Source: Melieria omissa (lineage: Eukaryota > Arthropoda > Insecta > Diptera > Ulidiidae). From it: a stretch of 64,000 nucleotides of DNA. The stretch spans positions 9,653,532 through 9,717,531 of the forward strand of contig OZ020268.1 in NCBI GenBank assembly GCA_963971225.1, given 5' to 3'. The position numbers were made by a program, and so were the translations under genes. A model generated the notes under the pieces. It saw only the letters and a list, made by a program, of their open reading frames with translations. It searched no databases and had not been told where the DNA came from. Within the stretch, counting starts at the first letter, position 1; the number at the start of each line of letters is the position of its first letter. Shown piece by piece: positions 8,700-20,079 of the stretch.

Positions 8700-11514
8700 C
8701 GTTAAATTTCTATAATGAACCAACAACCACTTCTGTACACAACTACAACATGTATCCAGTGCCATCTCTTGAAAAAACAAATCCATTAATCTTTAAAAAC
8801 TAAATAAAATAAATTTATATTCTCCACTAAAAGGCAAAACAAAAATAGAAACGAAATCGTACAATTTCCTTGCAATGGCACAAAATCAACGCAATGAAAA
8901 TAATTTCGGTGCACATTAGACAACACACAATTTGCGGCCATAAATTTTTAACTAATTCGCAGAGGGCCCAGCGAAACGGGCACCGAAACAATTTATTACA
9001 AACTGGACGTGGGTTTTGTGCGTATTTATTACAATTACCATTTGGAAATCACAAAAAAAAAACAAATACCAACAAAAATGCCGACAACCAAAATAAGAAA
9101 GTCCAAAGCCCCGAATTGAAGCGGCAAGTGTGAGCGAACGAGCCGAGTGGCCTAAAGCGGCAGCGTCTAAAATGCAAGTTAAACATTTTATAGGCACATA
9201 AATTTTATTACACTTTTTATTTGCAGTGACAAGGGCCGAAAACACACTGACACACACACACCCACATGCACACAATAAGACCATAAAACAGCACAAAACA
9301 ATGAATGGTTGGCATTTTATAGGCATGGCCGAGCGGTAAAATACGCCCAAATAAAGTTGACATTTTTGTTGGGTTTACTTAAAGGAAGTGCAACATTGCG
9401 CCATATATATCGCCACAAGTGGTGAGAATTTAAAAAAGCCGCAAATTTGTGGAGGCATACTTTAAGGCGAACGAGCCAAAGTTGCAAAAAAAACGTGTAA
9501 AGAATCGAAAGGGAAGGCGAATTCTTAAATAATAAACTGACATCAAACAATTTTAGCCATGGTCCGAGTGGCTGCATGCCGCCACAACCACTACCCCACC
9601 ACCCCACCACCACAGCGCAGCGTGTCGCACAAGCATTGCTTAGAAGCAACAACCCCTACTGGCAGCAAAAGCAGCGGCACGAAAAATACAATCACGAACG
9701 ACTGAGCAACGAAAGGAGTAGCGCCATGTTCGATGTTGGTTGGCTGGCCGGGTGGGCTGTATGGAAATTTATGATGATCGTCGAAAACATGCTACAGTTC
9801 GAGCTGTGGCTGTAGCTGCTACATGGCAAGTGCCACTTGTTGTTGCTGCTGCTGGGGCTTTTTATTGTGGCCATTGTTGGTGCTGGGGTCACTGTACCGC
9901 AAACGAAAAAAACCCAACAAATTATGTTGCTGACCATTGTTGCTGCTACTGTGACCAAGTTCCAAGGCACAAAACAAAAACGAAATTCAACAGCACAACG
10001 AAAACTCGAAACAACAAACGAACCAGGCGAACAACTAAGCGAGCGGCCAAGCTTCAGCTCACTGTTCAACCGGCTGCACTGCATTTGTGAGGCAAGGAAA
10101 TTGTTTAACATTTCCGACGACGTTGCTGCCGTTTTACTTGCCGTTTAATAGGGCGGAAAAATAATTGAACCATTATCAACAAACAAGGAGACCATAGAGC
10201 GCGCGCAGCACGCGACGTGCCAGTGCGGCGTGGGCGTATAAAAACCACTCACACACACCCACACACACACATTGGAACACTCATATTAACAGCGACGATT
10301 GTGCTGGCGGGCGTGCACCGTGCGTCGAGTGTGAGAACGGTCATGTGTGGCTGGCAACAAAGCCGGCGGACGACCACGTTCGCTGCCACTTATTTACTAT
10401 GGCCACAGTTTTTCGAAGAGTCTATTTTATGCCGTTTTTAAGCCAAATGTTCATTAAAACGTTTAACATAAATGAACTGGCACAGTGGTGCATGGTGCTG
10501 CAGTCAGCAGTCAAAACTTAAGTGTTTTGAAAAGGCATCAAATGCATTGCTCCAGTCCACGGTGCGTATACGTAACCTGTGTGTCGCTGCTAGTGCGCTG
10601 CGTTCCATTGAATGCGTGCGTGGCTGCATTGTTGGCTTAACATTTTTTGTTTTAATATTTAAATTGTGTGTGGCAACATAATTTTAATTTCTTGCCAGCG
10701 GCTTCAGGCCAGGGACATGAATGCCAACGTGCGAACGAGTGGACGCGGCCAGTGTGTGTGTGTGCAGTCAGAAAGCAAACGCGCACAAAAAGTTGCAGTG
10801 TGTTACACATGTGGCGCAACGTGCAGCTATCCGCAGTCAAGTCAACACACACACACACTCATACATATTCCAATTGCAAACACAGAGCAATGCAATTATG
10901 CAACAGTTGCAAGCGTAAAAAGTGTTGTTTCTGCAAAGAGTCGAACACGTGGGCGTTGAAACGTAATGGCCTGTTGAGTTGCTGGCAAAGAAAATTATGA
11001 CTTTTCAATTTAATTTGAGGAAAAAAAAGAAAAAATAATTCAGAATTATTTTATTATTTAATGCAAAAAATCAAATAAAAAGCATTAATGAAGAGAATTT
11101 AAATTGGTGAGAAAAGCAGAAAGAAAGAGAATATAAATCAGTGAATGAATCAATCTCTCCTGAACTTCCAGTGGATGCACTACTAAGGTGATCACTAATC
11201 AGTTAGAATCTTAGGTAAAATTTGTACTGTAACAGGTAACTAATTATTATGAAAGTTACTTGTAATGAAGCACATAAGGAGGGTTTTGGGTGGTTTCTCA
11301 AATACAAAAAATTGGTGGTGAAAATTCGCGATATTTCTATCGTTTGGTTGAATGCCAATAGCAATCGATCAAATAATGCTCTGCTCCTGATGAAAAAATT
11401 TGTTAAATATACCTTCGGAAAATTAATTGCGATTACTATTATAGAAATAGAAATAGATTACATACACTTTGATTTTTTTTCGTACAAACCCAAAAGTTGA
11501 CAACCTAACTATTT
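8700..11514. other. Non-coding block with CA/GT and CAA runs
   Basis: No gene called. Overlapping open frames on both strands at 8952-9350, 9317-9652, 9576-10148 and 10652-11000 are driven by repeats such as CACACA (9247-9270, 10247-10272, 10846-10860), TGTTGCTGCTGC (about 9840-9960) and AACAAC. None has a recognisable domain or a consistent single frame. The 9560-10130 patch is GC-richer than its surroundings and looks single-copy. Confidence 0.45.
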
Positions 11515-12335
11515 CACTTGTATGGTAGGCGCCCTCTGGTGGAGAATTTTTGAACTCTAATTAATTTTGTATTTTTTGCACTCAGAAATGTTGACGATTG
11601 TTGAATACATCCTTCAAATCGGTTCAGTAGTTTCCCAGATACGATGTTTCCTCACTTCCTTTACTGCATTTACAAGTGTGGAGCCAGTTCCATTTAATAT
11701 TACTAGTTTTGTATGGCAGCTACCTTAAGAGTTGGATATAACGGTTAGGTGTGTATAGAAAAACCATTTGGAAGAGAAAATAAACGGGGGTCAGTCTTAC
11801 ATATGGTACGTCGGGGACCAACCTGAGATCAACGGGAGCACACTTTCTAAAAACATTGATTTTGTATGGGAGCCTCATTAATGGTTGAAGATAGGGGGTA
11901 GGTATGTTCAAAAGAAATATTCAAGAGCAAAAATTAATAGGGTCAGTCTAAGATTTTAACCCTCTAAGAGTAACTTCTGAGCAGCTGTGGAGCAATTTGT
12001 GGAGATTTTATTATCAATAACTTTTGAAAAAGGCGCATTTTATCTATATACACATTTATACATAAATTTGTATTAAAATACAAATATTTTGAATGTAACT
12101 TTTATTTAACAAATATTATTGTCATTGTTAATATGAAGTTTTTGCAAGTCCGTTTGTATGGGAGGTGGTCGAATTTTTGGTCCAAATTCATTTTGCACAG
12201 TAAGTTCTTTACTCATGTAATAACTGTATGCCAAATTTCGTTTATGTACGACCAATTCTTCTATTTCTGTTCACTTCGCTATATAAACTTGCAACACTGT
12301 GCTTTGTTGGGACCTTACAGAAAACCCGAAGCCTA
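11515..12335. repeat. Unclassified repeat-like block with TTTGTATGG units
   Basis: Related units start at TTTGTATGGCAGCTACC (about 11708) and TTTGTATGGGAGCCTCATTA (about 11859), both followed by GGTAGGT/GGTTAGGTGTGT and by GGGTCAGTCT. The spacing is about 150 bp. A weaker relative occurs near 12151 (CGTTTGTATGGGAGGTGG). Such text is common in dispersed fly repeats. I cannot name the family. Confidence 0.5.
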
Positions 12336-14200
12336 GGCTTACATTTTTAATGACTTTTTTAAAAGAGGTAGAAATGAGGAACTGATCCATGTGCCCTCAC
12401 AAACTGAAACTAAAGAATGATCAGATAGCAATGATGATTTTTCCAATAGGCATGTCTCAGCAACTGTCAAACACACCAATGACACATCTCATCATGTGCT
12501 GCTGTACCCTTGCTGAACATGTGAAAATTATAAAAAATCTTATTGAAATTCCAACTGTGTTGTAAGAACGCAATGTGAATTTTGCAGGCAATTTGTGGCA
12601 CCATTGAAAAGTTTGCGCGGGAGTACACTTTTCTGTTCCTTAATCCATCAACCAGACAGGGATTGATGCTAAGTGAAGTTAACATTATTGAAGTTTTGAG
12701 GAAGAGAAGCCATTGCCGGTTCAAAATGGACAGCTTGAAACACTGCCAGCAAAGCCCAGGTGGTCAATTGAATGATGTGTTCTACAGTCAGAATCAATTT
12801 GATAGCTCACACCGTCCAACTTTCATCTCAATTTCTTATCTTTCTTATATGGTCGCTTTTTATATCTGCATAGTTACTTCTTGGATTTACTGCGAAAAGG
12901 AACAGAGCGGCTCAGAGCGGCGGTTCCATTTGAATCATTTTTTATTTCATACTCATTCGGAACATATCTGCTTCAATACACACATTATCACTCGCTCATT
13001 AAATTCTCATTTCATTTTTAAATTAAATCCTGAACTTATATTGAAACACCCTAAAGAAATGTCTTAGCCCTGTGTGCTGTTTAAATTTAAAGCAATAGGG
13101 AAATATTCAGCAACCTTGGCCATTTCTATGCTGTTCTGTTTTGCTTGTGTGACAATAGCAGCAGATCTAACGAAAACAATAAACATGCCCACAGCATAAG
13201 GAAGAACTATGTACTTGTACAAAAGAATAAGAATAAGAATAATAATAAACCAACTACGCTGCAACGCATAAACCAACAACACAACACACACAATATTGGC
13301 AACATAATTCACGAACATAATTTAGATGCGACGCTTGCAGCTTAACCGTTTAGGTTCTTCCACAAACATAAACACTCAAACCCCATCCTGCAATAAACAA
13401 AACACACACACACACACACACATAGAGACGGAGCTACGCCTTTCAGCACATTGGATTAGTTATACTAGGAAGAGTTATTCTCGGAAGAAAGCAGCAGTAA
13501 TAACAACAGCAGCAGCAACAACTGCCACAACACAGCGCCGAGGCATGCAAATTTACGAGATAAACAAAGAAAAATGGACAACATTGTTATGGGCAAAGCG
13601 ACGGCAGCGGCGCATTCATTCGCAGATAAATGGATTTCCTTACAATTTGCCCCATTTTATTCGAAACTTTTGCACAGATACACACCCACACACAAACACA
13701 CTAACACACACCTTTCGGTACATTTGGTGTCCTTTTTCCCAACATTGCTGGCATTTATTTATTTATTTAAGTATATATTTTTGTGAACGCTGGCGGGCGT
13801 TTGTAAAAGGGTTGCCACTTATTTATTTTGGCTGGTCATCGGCCGTGCCGGAGGCATTGCGCGTTACGCGTGCAGCTGAAGCTGGAGAGTGCAGAAGTGT
13901 GAAAGATTGCGTCCTTGCTTTACACTTTTCTACGTTTTCCACTTCGCTTCCACTCACTCACTCACATTTTCTTCAGCTTAGTGCGACAGTCTGACGTTTT
14001 CTCATACATTTGCCGGCCGCTGCCTTGAGCGATATGCAATTTGAACCACATTAACCTCTGAGTGTCGGGGACTGGCGGCTGTGTTGATGTCTTTAAGTGC
14101 TAAAGTGTTCCTAAATGTGCAGCTTATGTAATTTCCGTTTATTCGCAACGAAAGTAAACATTTTATATTTGCATTTAAGACTTTGCTGTTTCTTAGTCAC
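12336..14200. other. Non-coding block with a (CA)n microsatellite
   Basis: The 161-codon frame at 12582-13067 and the 222-codon frame at 13326-13994 have no domain. The latter runs through a CA tract at about 13400-13422 and a CAGCAGCAACAAC tract near 13505-13530, so much of it is repeat translation. A GC-richer patch at 13790-14060 looks single-copy. I see no supported gene. Confidence 0.45.
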
Positions 14201-14204
14201 CCAT

Positions 14205-14232
14205 CAACCAACCAACCAACCAACCAACCAAC
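14205..14232. repeat. (CCAA)n microsatellite
   Basis: About six units of CCAA/ACCA lie directly upstream of the pyrimidine-rich acceptor at 14243-14265. No coding meaning is seen. Confidence 0.9.
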
Positions 14233-14242
14233 TCACCACTAA

Positions 14243-14310
14243 CCACTCTGCTTCTTTCGTTACAGGTGAGTTGGCCCACGTTATTAAATGCGGCAACTAC
14301 TTACGTAAGT
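14243..14310 (+). promoter_or_regulatory. Candidate recursive-splice site with downstream 5' splice site
   Basis: The run TCTGCTTCTTTCGTTACAG ends at 14265 and is followed at once by GTGAGT. A pyrimidine tract and CAG fused to a 5' splice site is the ratchet-site consensus known from long fly introns. A second strong 5' splice site, GTAAGTAT, starts at 14305. The 39 bases between (14266-14304) are open in one frame from GTG to TAC, and would also fit a short exon or a recursive-splice exon. There is no transcript evidence, and a chance match cannot be ruled out. Confidence 0.4.
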
Positions 14311-14339
14311 ATGTTTATGTGTATATGTGTGTGTGAGGT

Positions 14340-15340
14340 TGAGCTTATAACCTTAAATTAAATGCAAATATTTTGCCATTCAACTCGATAACGCGCACAC
14401 GTCACGCAAATGCGTTATTATAGTTTTAATTAAAACTTTAATCGCTTAACGAACTCAACAACGGCCACACCGCGTCTGCAACGCGACAGCCGCAACGATA
14501 GCAACTGCGACGTTTGTCAACCCGCTGCGCGAATGTGTCCTCATTTGTCATTGGGGGGCGCGCGCATGATGGCGACACATGTTAACACTTGCGCATATTT
14601 TATTTCGTATTAATTTACTAATTAAAATTTGATATATCCATCAGTGAGCACGCAATGCTGCGTCGGCCTAACGATGCAGTGTTGTTGATGTGGGCTTTTT
14701 AAAAGAAAAAAAAATCGTCATTAAAAATATGATTGCATACATGAACGAAAGGCGATAGTGGAAATGATTTAGGGGCTGTACGACTGAGGTGTGGAATATT
14801 TGCATATGGAAAGTCGTCTGGATGTTCCTTATATGTTGGGTTGGTCGATCAATATCCACAAAATATATTCATGTTGAGCCTGACATCTATGGGAGTCTAT
14901 ATGACCTCCACTAGACTAATGTAGTTCCATCTTTACCCCAACCATCCCTATCAATGATTTTGAGATATCTCTGCCACGAACATTTCTGTGATTTTTTTAG
15001 AAAGTAATTTTTCAATGCTAAAATTTTACCGTGGATCGAGAGCCGAAAGAGTTACCACCTCAAGAGTACAACTAGATTTATAGTTTTGGGTTATACAATT
15101 TTGTTCCCAGTTATGTGAAGACCACAACTTGACTAGTCTGGAACTCAGAAACCAGAGGAGGTTTACAATCGTAGTTCAAAATCTTAAGAAAATTACCAGT
15201 ATAGGAGAGGTTCGTTGAATTGCATCTTACTATCTCACGAAAGCAATTATCTTCTTTGATGGAGAAGCTGGTAAGGTATCGACTATATCTAAGGAATTAT
15301 ATCGATGGAAATATACCTAAGAAACTATTATTCAATATAT
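14340..15340. other. Non-coding spacer, no gene seen
   Basis: AT-rich sequence with a GC-richer stretch at 14460-14580. I see no repeat family, RNA or supported frame. Confidence 0.45.
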
Positions 15341-15354
15341 TTTGACTATATCTA

Positions 15355-15770
15355 AGGAAACGGTAGAGGTAGAAGTGGAAGTAGAAGTAGAACTAGAAGT
15401 AGAAGAAGAGGTAGATGAAGAAAGAAAAGAAGAAGAAGCTGTAGAAGAAAAAGAAGAAAGAGAAGAGAAGAAGAAGAAGAAGAAGAAGAAGAAGAAGAAG
15501 AAGAAGAAGAAGAAGAAGAAGAAAAGGTAGAGGTAGAAGTGGAAGTCGAATAAGAAGTAGAAGAAGAGGTAGAATACGAAGTAGAAGATGAAGATGAAGA
15601 AGAAAAAGAAGAAGCAGAAGAAGTAGAAACAGAAAAAGAAGAAGAAGACGAAACCGAAGAAGAAGAAGAGGAGGAATAAAAAGAGGAAGAAAGAGAAGAA
15701 AGGGAAACAGAAGAAGAAGAATAAGAAGAAGAAAAAGAAGTAGAAGTAGCTGAGATGCCTTTGTTTGTTT
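15355..15770. repeat. GAA/GTAGAA-rich low-complexity tract
   Basis: Almost pure purine strand of GAA, GTAGAA and AAGAAG words, with a clean (GAA)n core at about 15467-15523. It translates to Glu- or Lys-runs on the plus strand and Leu/Ser-runs on the minus strand, so long frames on both strands are trivial. It merges into the Glu-rich reading frame described next. Confidence 0.9.
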
Positions 15771-16304
15771 TATTTTAAACCCTCGAAGGAGAAACAGTAC
15801 AAGAAGACGATGCCTAAGAAAAAGAATAAGAATAAGAAGAAAAAGAAGAATAAACGCCTCTCCTGTCATTTGAATCGGTCAAAGGGTATTTAAAGATCCT
15901 CCCAGAAGAAGAAGACGAAGAAGAAGAAGAAGAAGAAGAAGAAGAAGATGATGAAGAAGAAGAAGAAGAAGAAGAAGAAGAAGAAGAAGAAGAAGAAGAA
16001 GAAGAAGATGAAGAAGAAGAAGAAGAAGAAGAAGAAGAAGAAGAAATAGAAGAAATTGAAACGCCTTTCCTGCCATTTGAATCGGTGAAAGGGTATCTAA
16101 ACACCCTCAAAGAAAAAAAAGAAGAAAAAGACAATGCCGAAGAAGAAGAAGAAAAGATTTTCCTGCCATTTGAATCTGTGAAAGGGTATCAAAATACCTT
16201 CGTAACAGTGAGCACTTCGAGAAGTTAAAGAGTGTCGGATCGCCACTGGAAGAAATTTCGGCAACGCGTATGCGCCGTTTGGACTTCACCATTCCCGGTA
16301 GATG
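15752..16304 (+). pseudogene. Broken Glu-rich reading frame with a recurring FLPFESVKGY motif
   Basis: Three copies of a non-repeat motif, roughly TPFLPFESVKGYLNTL, begin at 15854, 16061 and 16154, all in the same frame and separated by Glu/Asp runs (207 and 93 bases, both multiples of three). That frame is open from 15854 to 16227 without an ATG. A degenerate earlier copy (EMPLF...TLEGE) at about 15752-15790 is in the same frame but contains TAA stops, mostly GAA to TAA changes. After a one-base shift near 16201 the reading continues as SEHFEKLKSV, SPLEEISATRMRRLDFTIPG and stops at 16303-16305. The motif is not one I recognise. It could be a decayed gene, an exon fragment or a coding minisatellite from a mobile element. 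Confidence 0.45.
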
Positions 16305-16309
16305 CTAAT

Positions 16310-17540
16310 ATATATGGTATAAAGATATTGCATACTATCTTTTGCACTATGTGGCGTCCATAAACAGTCCAAAAGATTAATGAAGAAATGTAACGAGTTC
16401 ACAGAGCACTTCGCTATCTCTCCGAGATTTTAATGTATTGGCTTGCTTGGAGTCTTCCACCTTCTTCTCATTATGACCGGACAGGCAGAGAGGAAGTGAT
16501 GGAACGGTTTTCTTCTCATTTGGATACGCACAGCCGCGATTGGTGCCTTTTTTACAAATCCATAATATTGCAATTCAAACGAGCTCGATTTTGAATAAAT
16601 ATTATTTTATAACTTCATTAACCAACTTTCCCTGAGTGATATGTTTTCAACGAATTCTCACACCAAAACTCGAGGATTTCCATACTGCGTGACTAATATG
16701 CATTAAAAACTTTATTCTATTCTCTGAATATAAATATTTATGTCATCATACACTCGTATCTATATGGATTCTTCACATGAATAGCATCAAATAATATTAG
16801 CAATTAAGCATATAAAAAAACTTTAATAATTTTTAATAATACAAACGACACCACTAACAAAACAAATTAAAATCGTTTCGTGTCTGCGGCCCATTTTGTG
16901 TGCCATAAACCCATCAACAGTCCGCTGCTGGTGACAGCAATAAAATCCAACTCTGCTTATGACTGGTGCAAACGTGTGAAAGTTTGGCCGCTTCTGTCCC
17001 TTTTCACATTTTCTATTTTCATTATTTTTTCACTAATCCCTTTTTGCGACCATTTATTAGCTTAACAGCATTTCGTTATAAGCACAAACACACAAAGCTA
17101 CAACAAATCAAATGTAAATAAACATGGACCGTAAATAAATGAAAAAAAAATACAAAACAGACATAAAAAGTTAGCCAACGTTTTGTTTTTAAGCCCTAAA
17201 CTATTGTATCGCAGTTTTGTGAATAAAATTGTTATGTGTGAATTAAATGGTTATGTGATTACGTTTTAATGAGACGTAAATGCGCTGCAGTTGTAAATAT
17301 TTGTTTATGGCTGCGCAAATCGAAAAGTCAATTAAGTCCAATGCAATAATGATATTTAATTGGAAAAGTTTGCTGGTACATTTAGGAGATGCTATCGCAA
17401 ATAACAACAGGTGGCAATATGGTTTTTTGTTTAGAGGTGTTGAGTTGGTTTGTTTGCTATTGAACTGTGGCAAAGTGTGATAAATATTTTTTAATGAAGC
17501 TAAAAATTTGTTTCAAGTGCTTGCAAGTTAAAAGGGGAAT
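16310..17540. other. Non-coding spacer, no gene seen
   Basis: AT-rich sequence. Opposed frames at 17243-17480 overlap each other and have no domain. No repeat family was recognised. Confidence 0.45.
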
Positions 17541-17544
17541 GTTG

Positions 17545-18145
17545 GCAGTTAAAACTGGAACTGGAACAAATGGTAGTGATTTGAGTTTAGGGATGAAGGA
17601 CTCGTTTTGATTGTAAGGAGTGTTGGGTTTCTTGTATTAATTTGTGATTTCTAAGTAAAATTAAGTGAAAGGGATTCAGTTTTAGGCAGATTCGGTTTTA
17701 GGGACGAAGGACTTTCGTTTTGATTTTAAGGAGTGTTGGGTTTCATGTATGAATCTGAGATTTCTAAGTAAAATAAAGTGAAAGAGATTCAGTTTTAGGG
17801 TGATTCGGTTTTAGGTACGAAGGACTTTTGGTTTGATTGTAAGGAGTTTTAGGTTTCTTGTATGAATCTGTGATTTCTAAGTAAAATTAAGTAAAAGGGA
17901 TTTGGTTTTAGGGTAATTCGTTTTTAAGGACGAAGGACTTTCGTTTTGATTGTAAGGAGTGTTAGGTTTTCTTGCATGAGTCTGTGATTTTTAAGTAAAA
18001 TAAAGTGAAAGAGATTCAGTTTTAGGGTGATTCTATTTTAGGAACGAAGGACTTTCGTTTTGAATGGAAGGAGTGTTGGGTTTCTTGTAAGAATCTGTGA
18101 TTTCTAAGTAAAATAAAGTGAAAGGAAGTAAAGTATTAATAAAAA
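17545..18145. repeat. Tandem array, about 112-bp unit, 5 copies
   Basis: The anchor GAAGGACT starts at 17595, 17706, 17819, 17932 and 18046 (spacings 111, 113, 113, 114). Each unit carries TTTTGATTGTAAGGAGTGTT, GGTTTCTTGTAT, TGATTTCTAAGTAAAAT and TTCAGTTTTAGGGTGATTC. Units are about 90% alike by eye, indicating fairly recent local amplification. No coding frame is maintained. Confidence 0.92.
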
Positions 18146-18149
18146 GGGT

Positions 18150-19580
18150 TCAGTAAACAGCTTGACGATCATCGGTGGGATGATACCACTAAAAAATTAC
18201 CCACGTTTAAGTACGAAAAGATCTGTTTGCACCATTGAAGGATCTCGCTAGATTCTTCGGAAGCTCGGGCTGGTTTCAAACACAACTGAATAATGGTTAA
18301 AAAAACTTTTCATACTTTCTTTGGGGCCTCACAATGAGCCTCAGAGGCCACTGAGTGGTCTAGTGGAGCAATTGGCTAGCTGTCTGTTTATGAAAACATC
18401 CCATAGAACATATGACGAAAATGCGAATCATCAGACGACTCAATTTGCAAAATTTGTCTCGAGGACGTGAACATCTTTGATCGCGAAAAGTAGAATGCAT
18501 ATATCAATCTCTCCCCAATCTCCCTGGATTTTCGGAATGAAGTTTAGAAATTCCTCAATCTTTCTTTCATATATCAACACCGAACTAGGAGCCATTGGGA
18601 GGCGGGTCTGACACAGGGTGCTGGTCTACACCGATTAATCGCATTAATTGGGGTCATCCCCTGCCCTACCATGATTGATTGATTCTTCTTTGAGAACGAT
18701 TTTGTTTGGACGTACAGATCACTCACTCAACTATTCACAAATTTTCCTGAAGTTTAGTTGTTTCATATAGAAAACAGATAGAAAACCTTATATAATGTAG
18801 AGATTCTTCTCGCACTCTCTGAGGCCTCTTCTTCTCTCTCTGACAGATAGAAATTCAGTGGCGATAAAACAATGTTTTAAGTCTTAAAAACCTACTACAC
18901 AAATTCCAATTCCATATCTGAACTTTAAGTTCTTCAATTCTTGTTCAGAATGTTGAACGCGAAGTCGGTTATCAAAGTCAGAACCTAGTCTACAAATTCC
19001 AAATCAATACCTCAGCTCCAAGTGCTTCTTTCTGAATGCCGAACAGAAAATCGGCTATCTGCGTGGGATTAAACCTTAGTAATCATGACCACATTATATA
19101 CAAACTTTCTTCTTCTTATAAAGTTTTTGCTAGTGATCTTGATCACAGATATATCTATCTACTTTATTCATAGTAGCCGCAGTACCTTCGACACTAAAAT
19201 GACTTCTTTGAGGGATTTCATTGTTTAATTGAATATATTGATTCGATGGGGTCTCGAACCCAAAGCATTTCATTTAATTAAGAGACGAGGGCCTCTTTTT
19301 CATTTTCTACCCTTCAAGTTTCCTGTCTTTCTTTCTGACTAAGTGTCCTTGCATAGAATTCAGCCATTGAACTTTAAATTGTGTTCCTTGCTCACCGTCA
19401 CACGTTCATTCTCACCACGGCTATGATTTGACTTCTTCCATTCCTTTACAAAGTAAAGTTCATCTTTCATCTTTCTTTCTTTCATCTTTATAGCTTCTTA
19501 AGTTTCGATTTGCTGTGGATGAATCAGTAACTTGCAAAATGTCACTTTAGATAAATAAACAACAATATCAATGACACATG
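18150..19580. other. Non-coding block, no family recognised
   Basis: No supported gene. Short stretches recall tRNA promoter boxes (TGGTCTAGTGG at about 18356; GGGTTCGAGACCCC on the minus strand near 19249-19262), but neither has a tRNA fold or a partner box at the right distance. A CTTT-rich tract lies at about 19460-19490. Confidence 0.4.
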
Positions 19581-19583
19581 TAA

Positions 19584-19700
19584 GAGTTTTTTGGGGTTCA
19601 AATTTCCACAAATATCTGTTTGCTATTTTTGGAATGCAGATATGATTTCAAATGGCATTGGACTCAAAAGTTGGGTACATAACTTTTCCTTTCCAAATGT
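19584..19700 (+). repeat. Dispersed repeat family A, partial copy
   Basis: Contains TTTTGGGGTTCAA, TCCACAAAT, GATTTCAAATGGCATTGGAC and TCAAAAGTT in the order also found, on the minus strand, at 34810-34715. It represents the outer part of the family whose inner part is at 23524-23870. No coding capacity is seen and the class is unknown. Confidence 0.7.
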
Positions 19701-19739
19701 ACTATATCATTTAATCAGTGTCATTTAATTAGATTTATA

Positions 19740-20070
19740 TTAGAATTAAATGAAACTCATACGCCACGTTGCGCTGCGCAAAAAAATTCACATATCGCAA
19801 TTACACAGTTTGAATGTATTTTTTTTGGATTGGTGTCTGAAGCAAATTTGTTGGTCGTTAAAATATCTACAAACTTGCCGAAGACAGTAAAGCGATATTC
19901 GGAACGATTTAGGATCTATTAGCATTTGAAAATGAGCAAACTTCAAAGTCGGATTTCTCTTAAACTGGAGCCAATCCAGCCAAACGGCTGGTGGATCTCA
20001 ACTCAGTATACCTATGAAAACTCGCTCTGTAAGTTCCCCCCATGTCTGAATTTTCGACTTGCACAGTGTT
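19740..20070. other. Possible unclassified mobile-element fragment
   Basis: The segment has a different texture from its surroundings and ends with TTGCACAGTGTTATTATT. That is nearly the same as the right edge of the TIR element at 31016-31516 (TACAGTGTTATTATTC). The left part shows CAATTACACAGT. The body does not match that element by eye, so this is a weak call. Confidence 0.25.
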
Positions 20071-20079
20071 ATTATTGAA

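Noticed and set aside
13326..13994. 222-codon plus-strand open frame
   Set aside because: Long only because stop-poor CA and CAG/CAA repeats run through it (THTHTH, TTAAATTA). There is no domain, and it overlaps another frame at 13574-13786.
15393..16134. Minus-strand Leu- and Ser-rich frames across the GAA tract
   Set aside because: Direct translation of the CTT complement of a GAA repeat. The plus strand carries the only non-trivial motif.
18340..18390. TGGTCTAGTGG resembling a tRNA 5' half
   Set aside because: No partner box B at the right distance and no cloverleaf can be drawn.
19240..19265. Minus-strand GGGTTCGAGACCCC resembling box B
   Set aside because: No box A upstream and no SINE body; probably chance or a decayed remnant.
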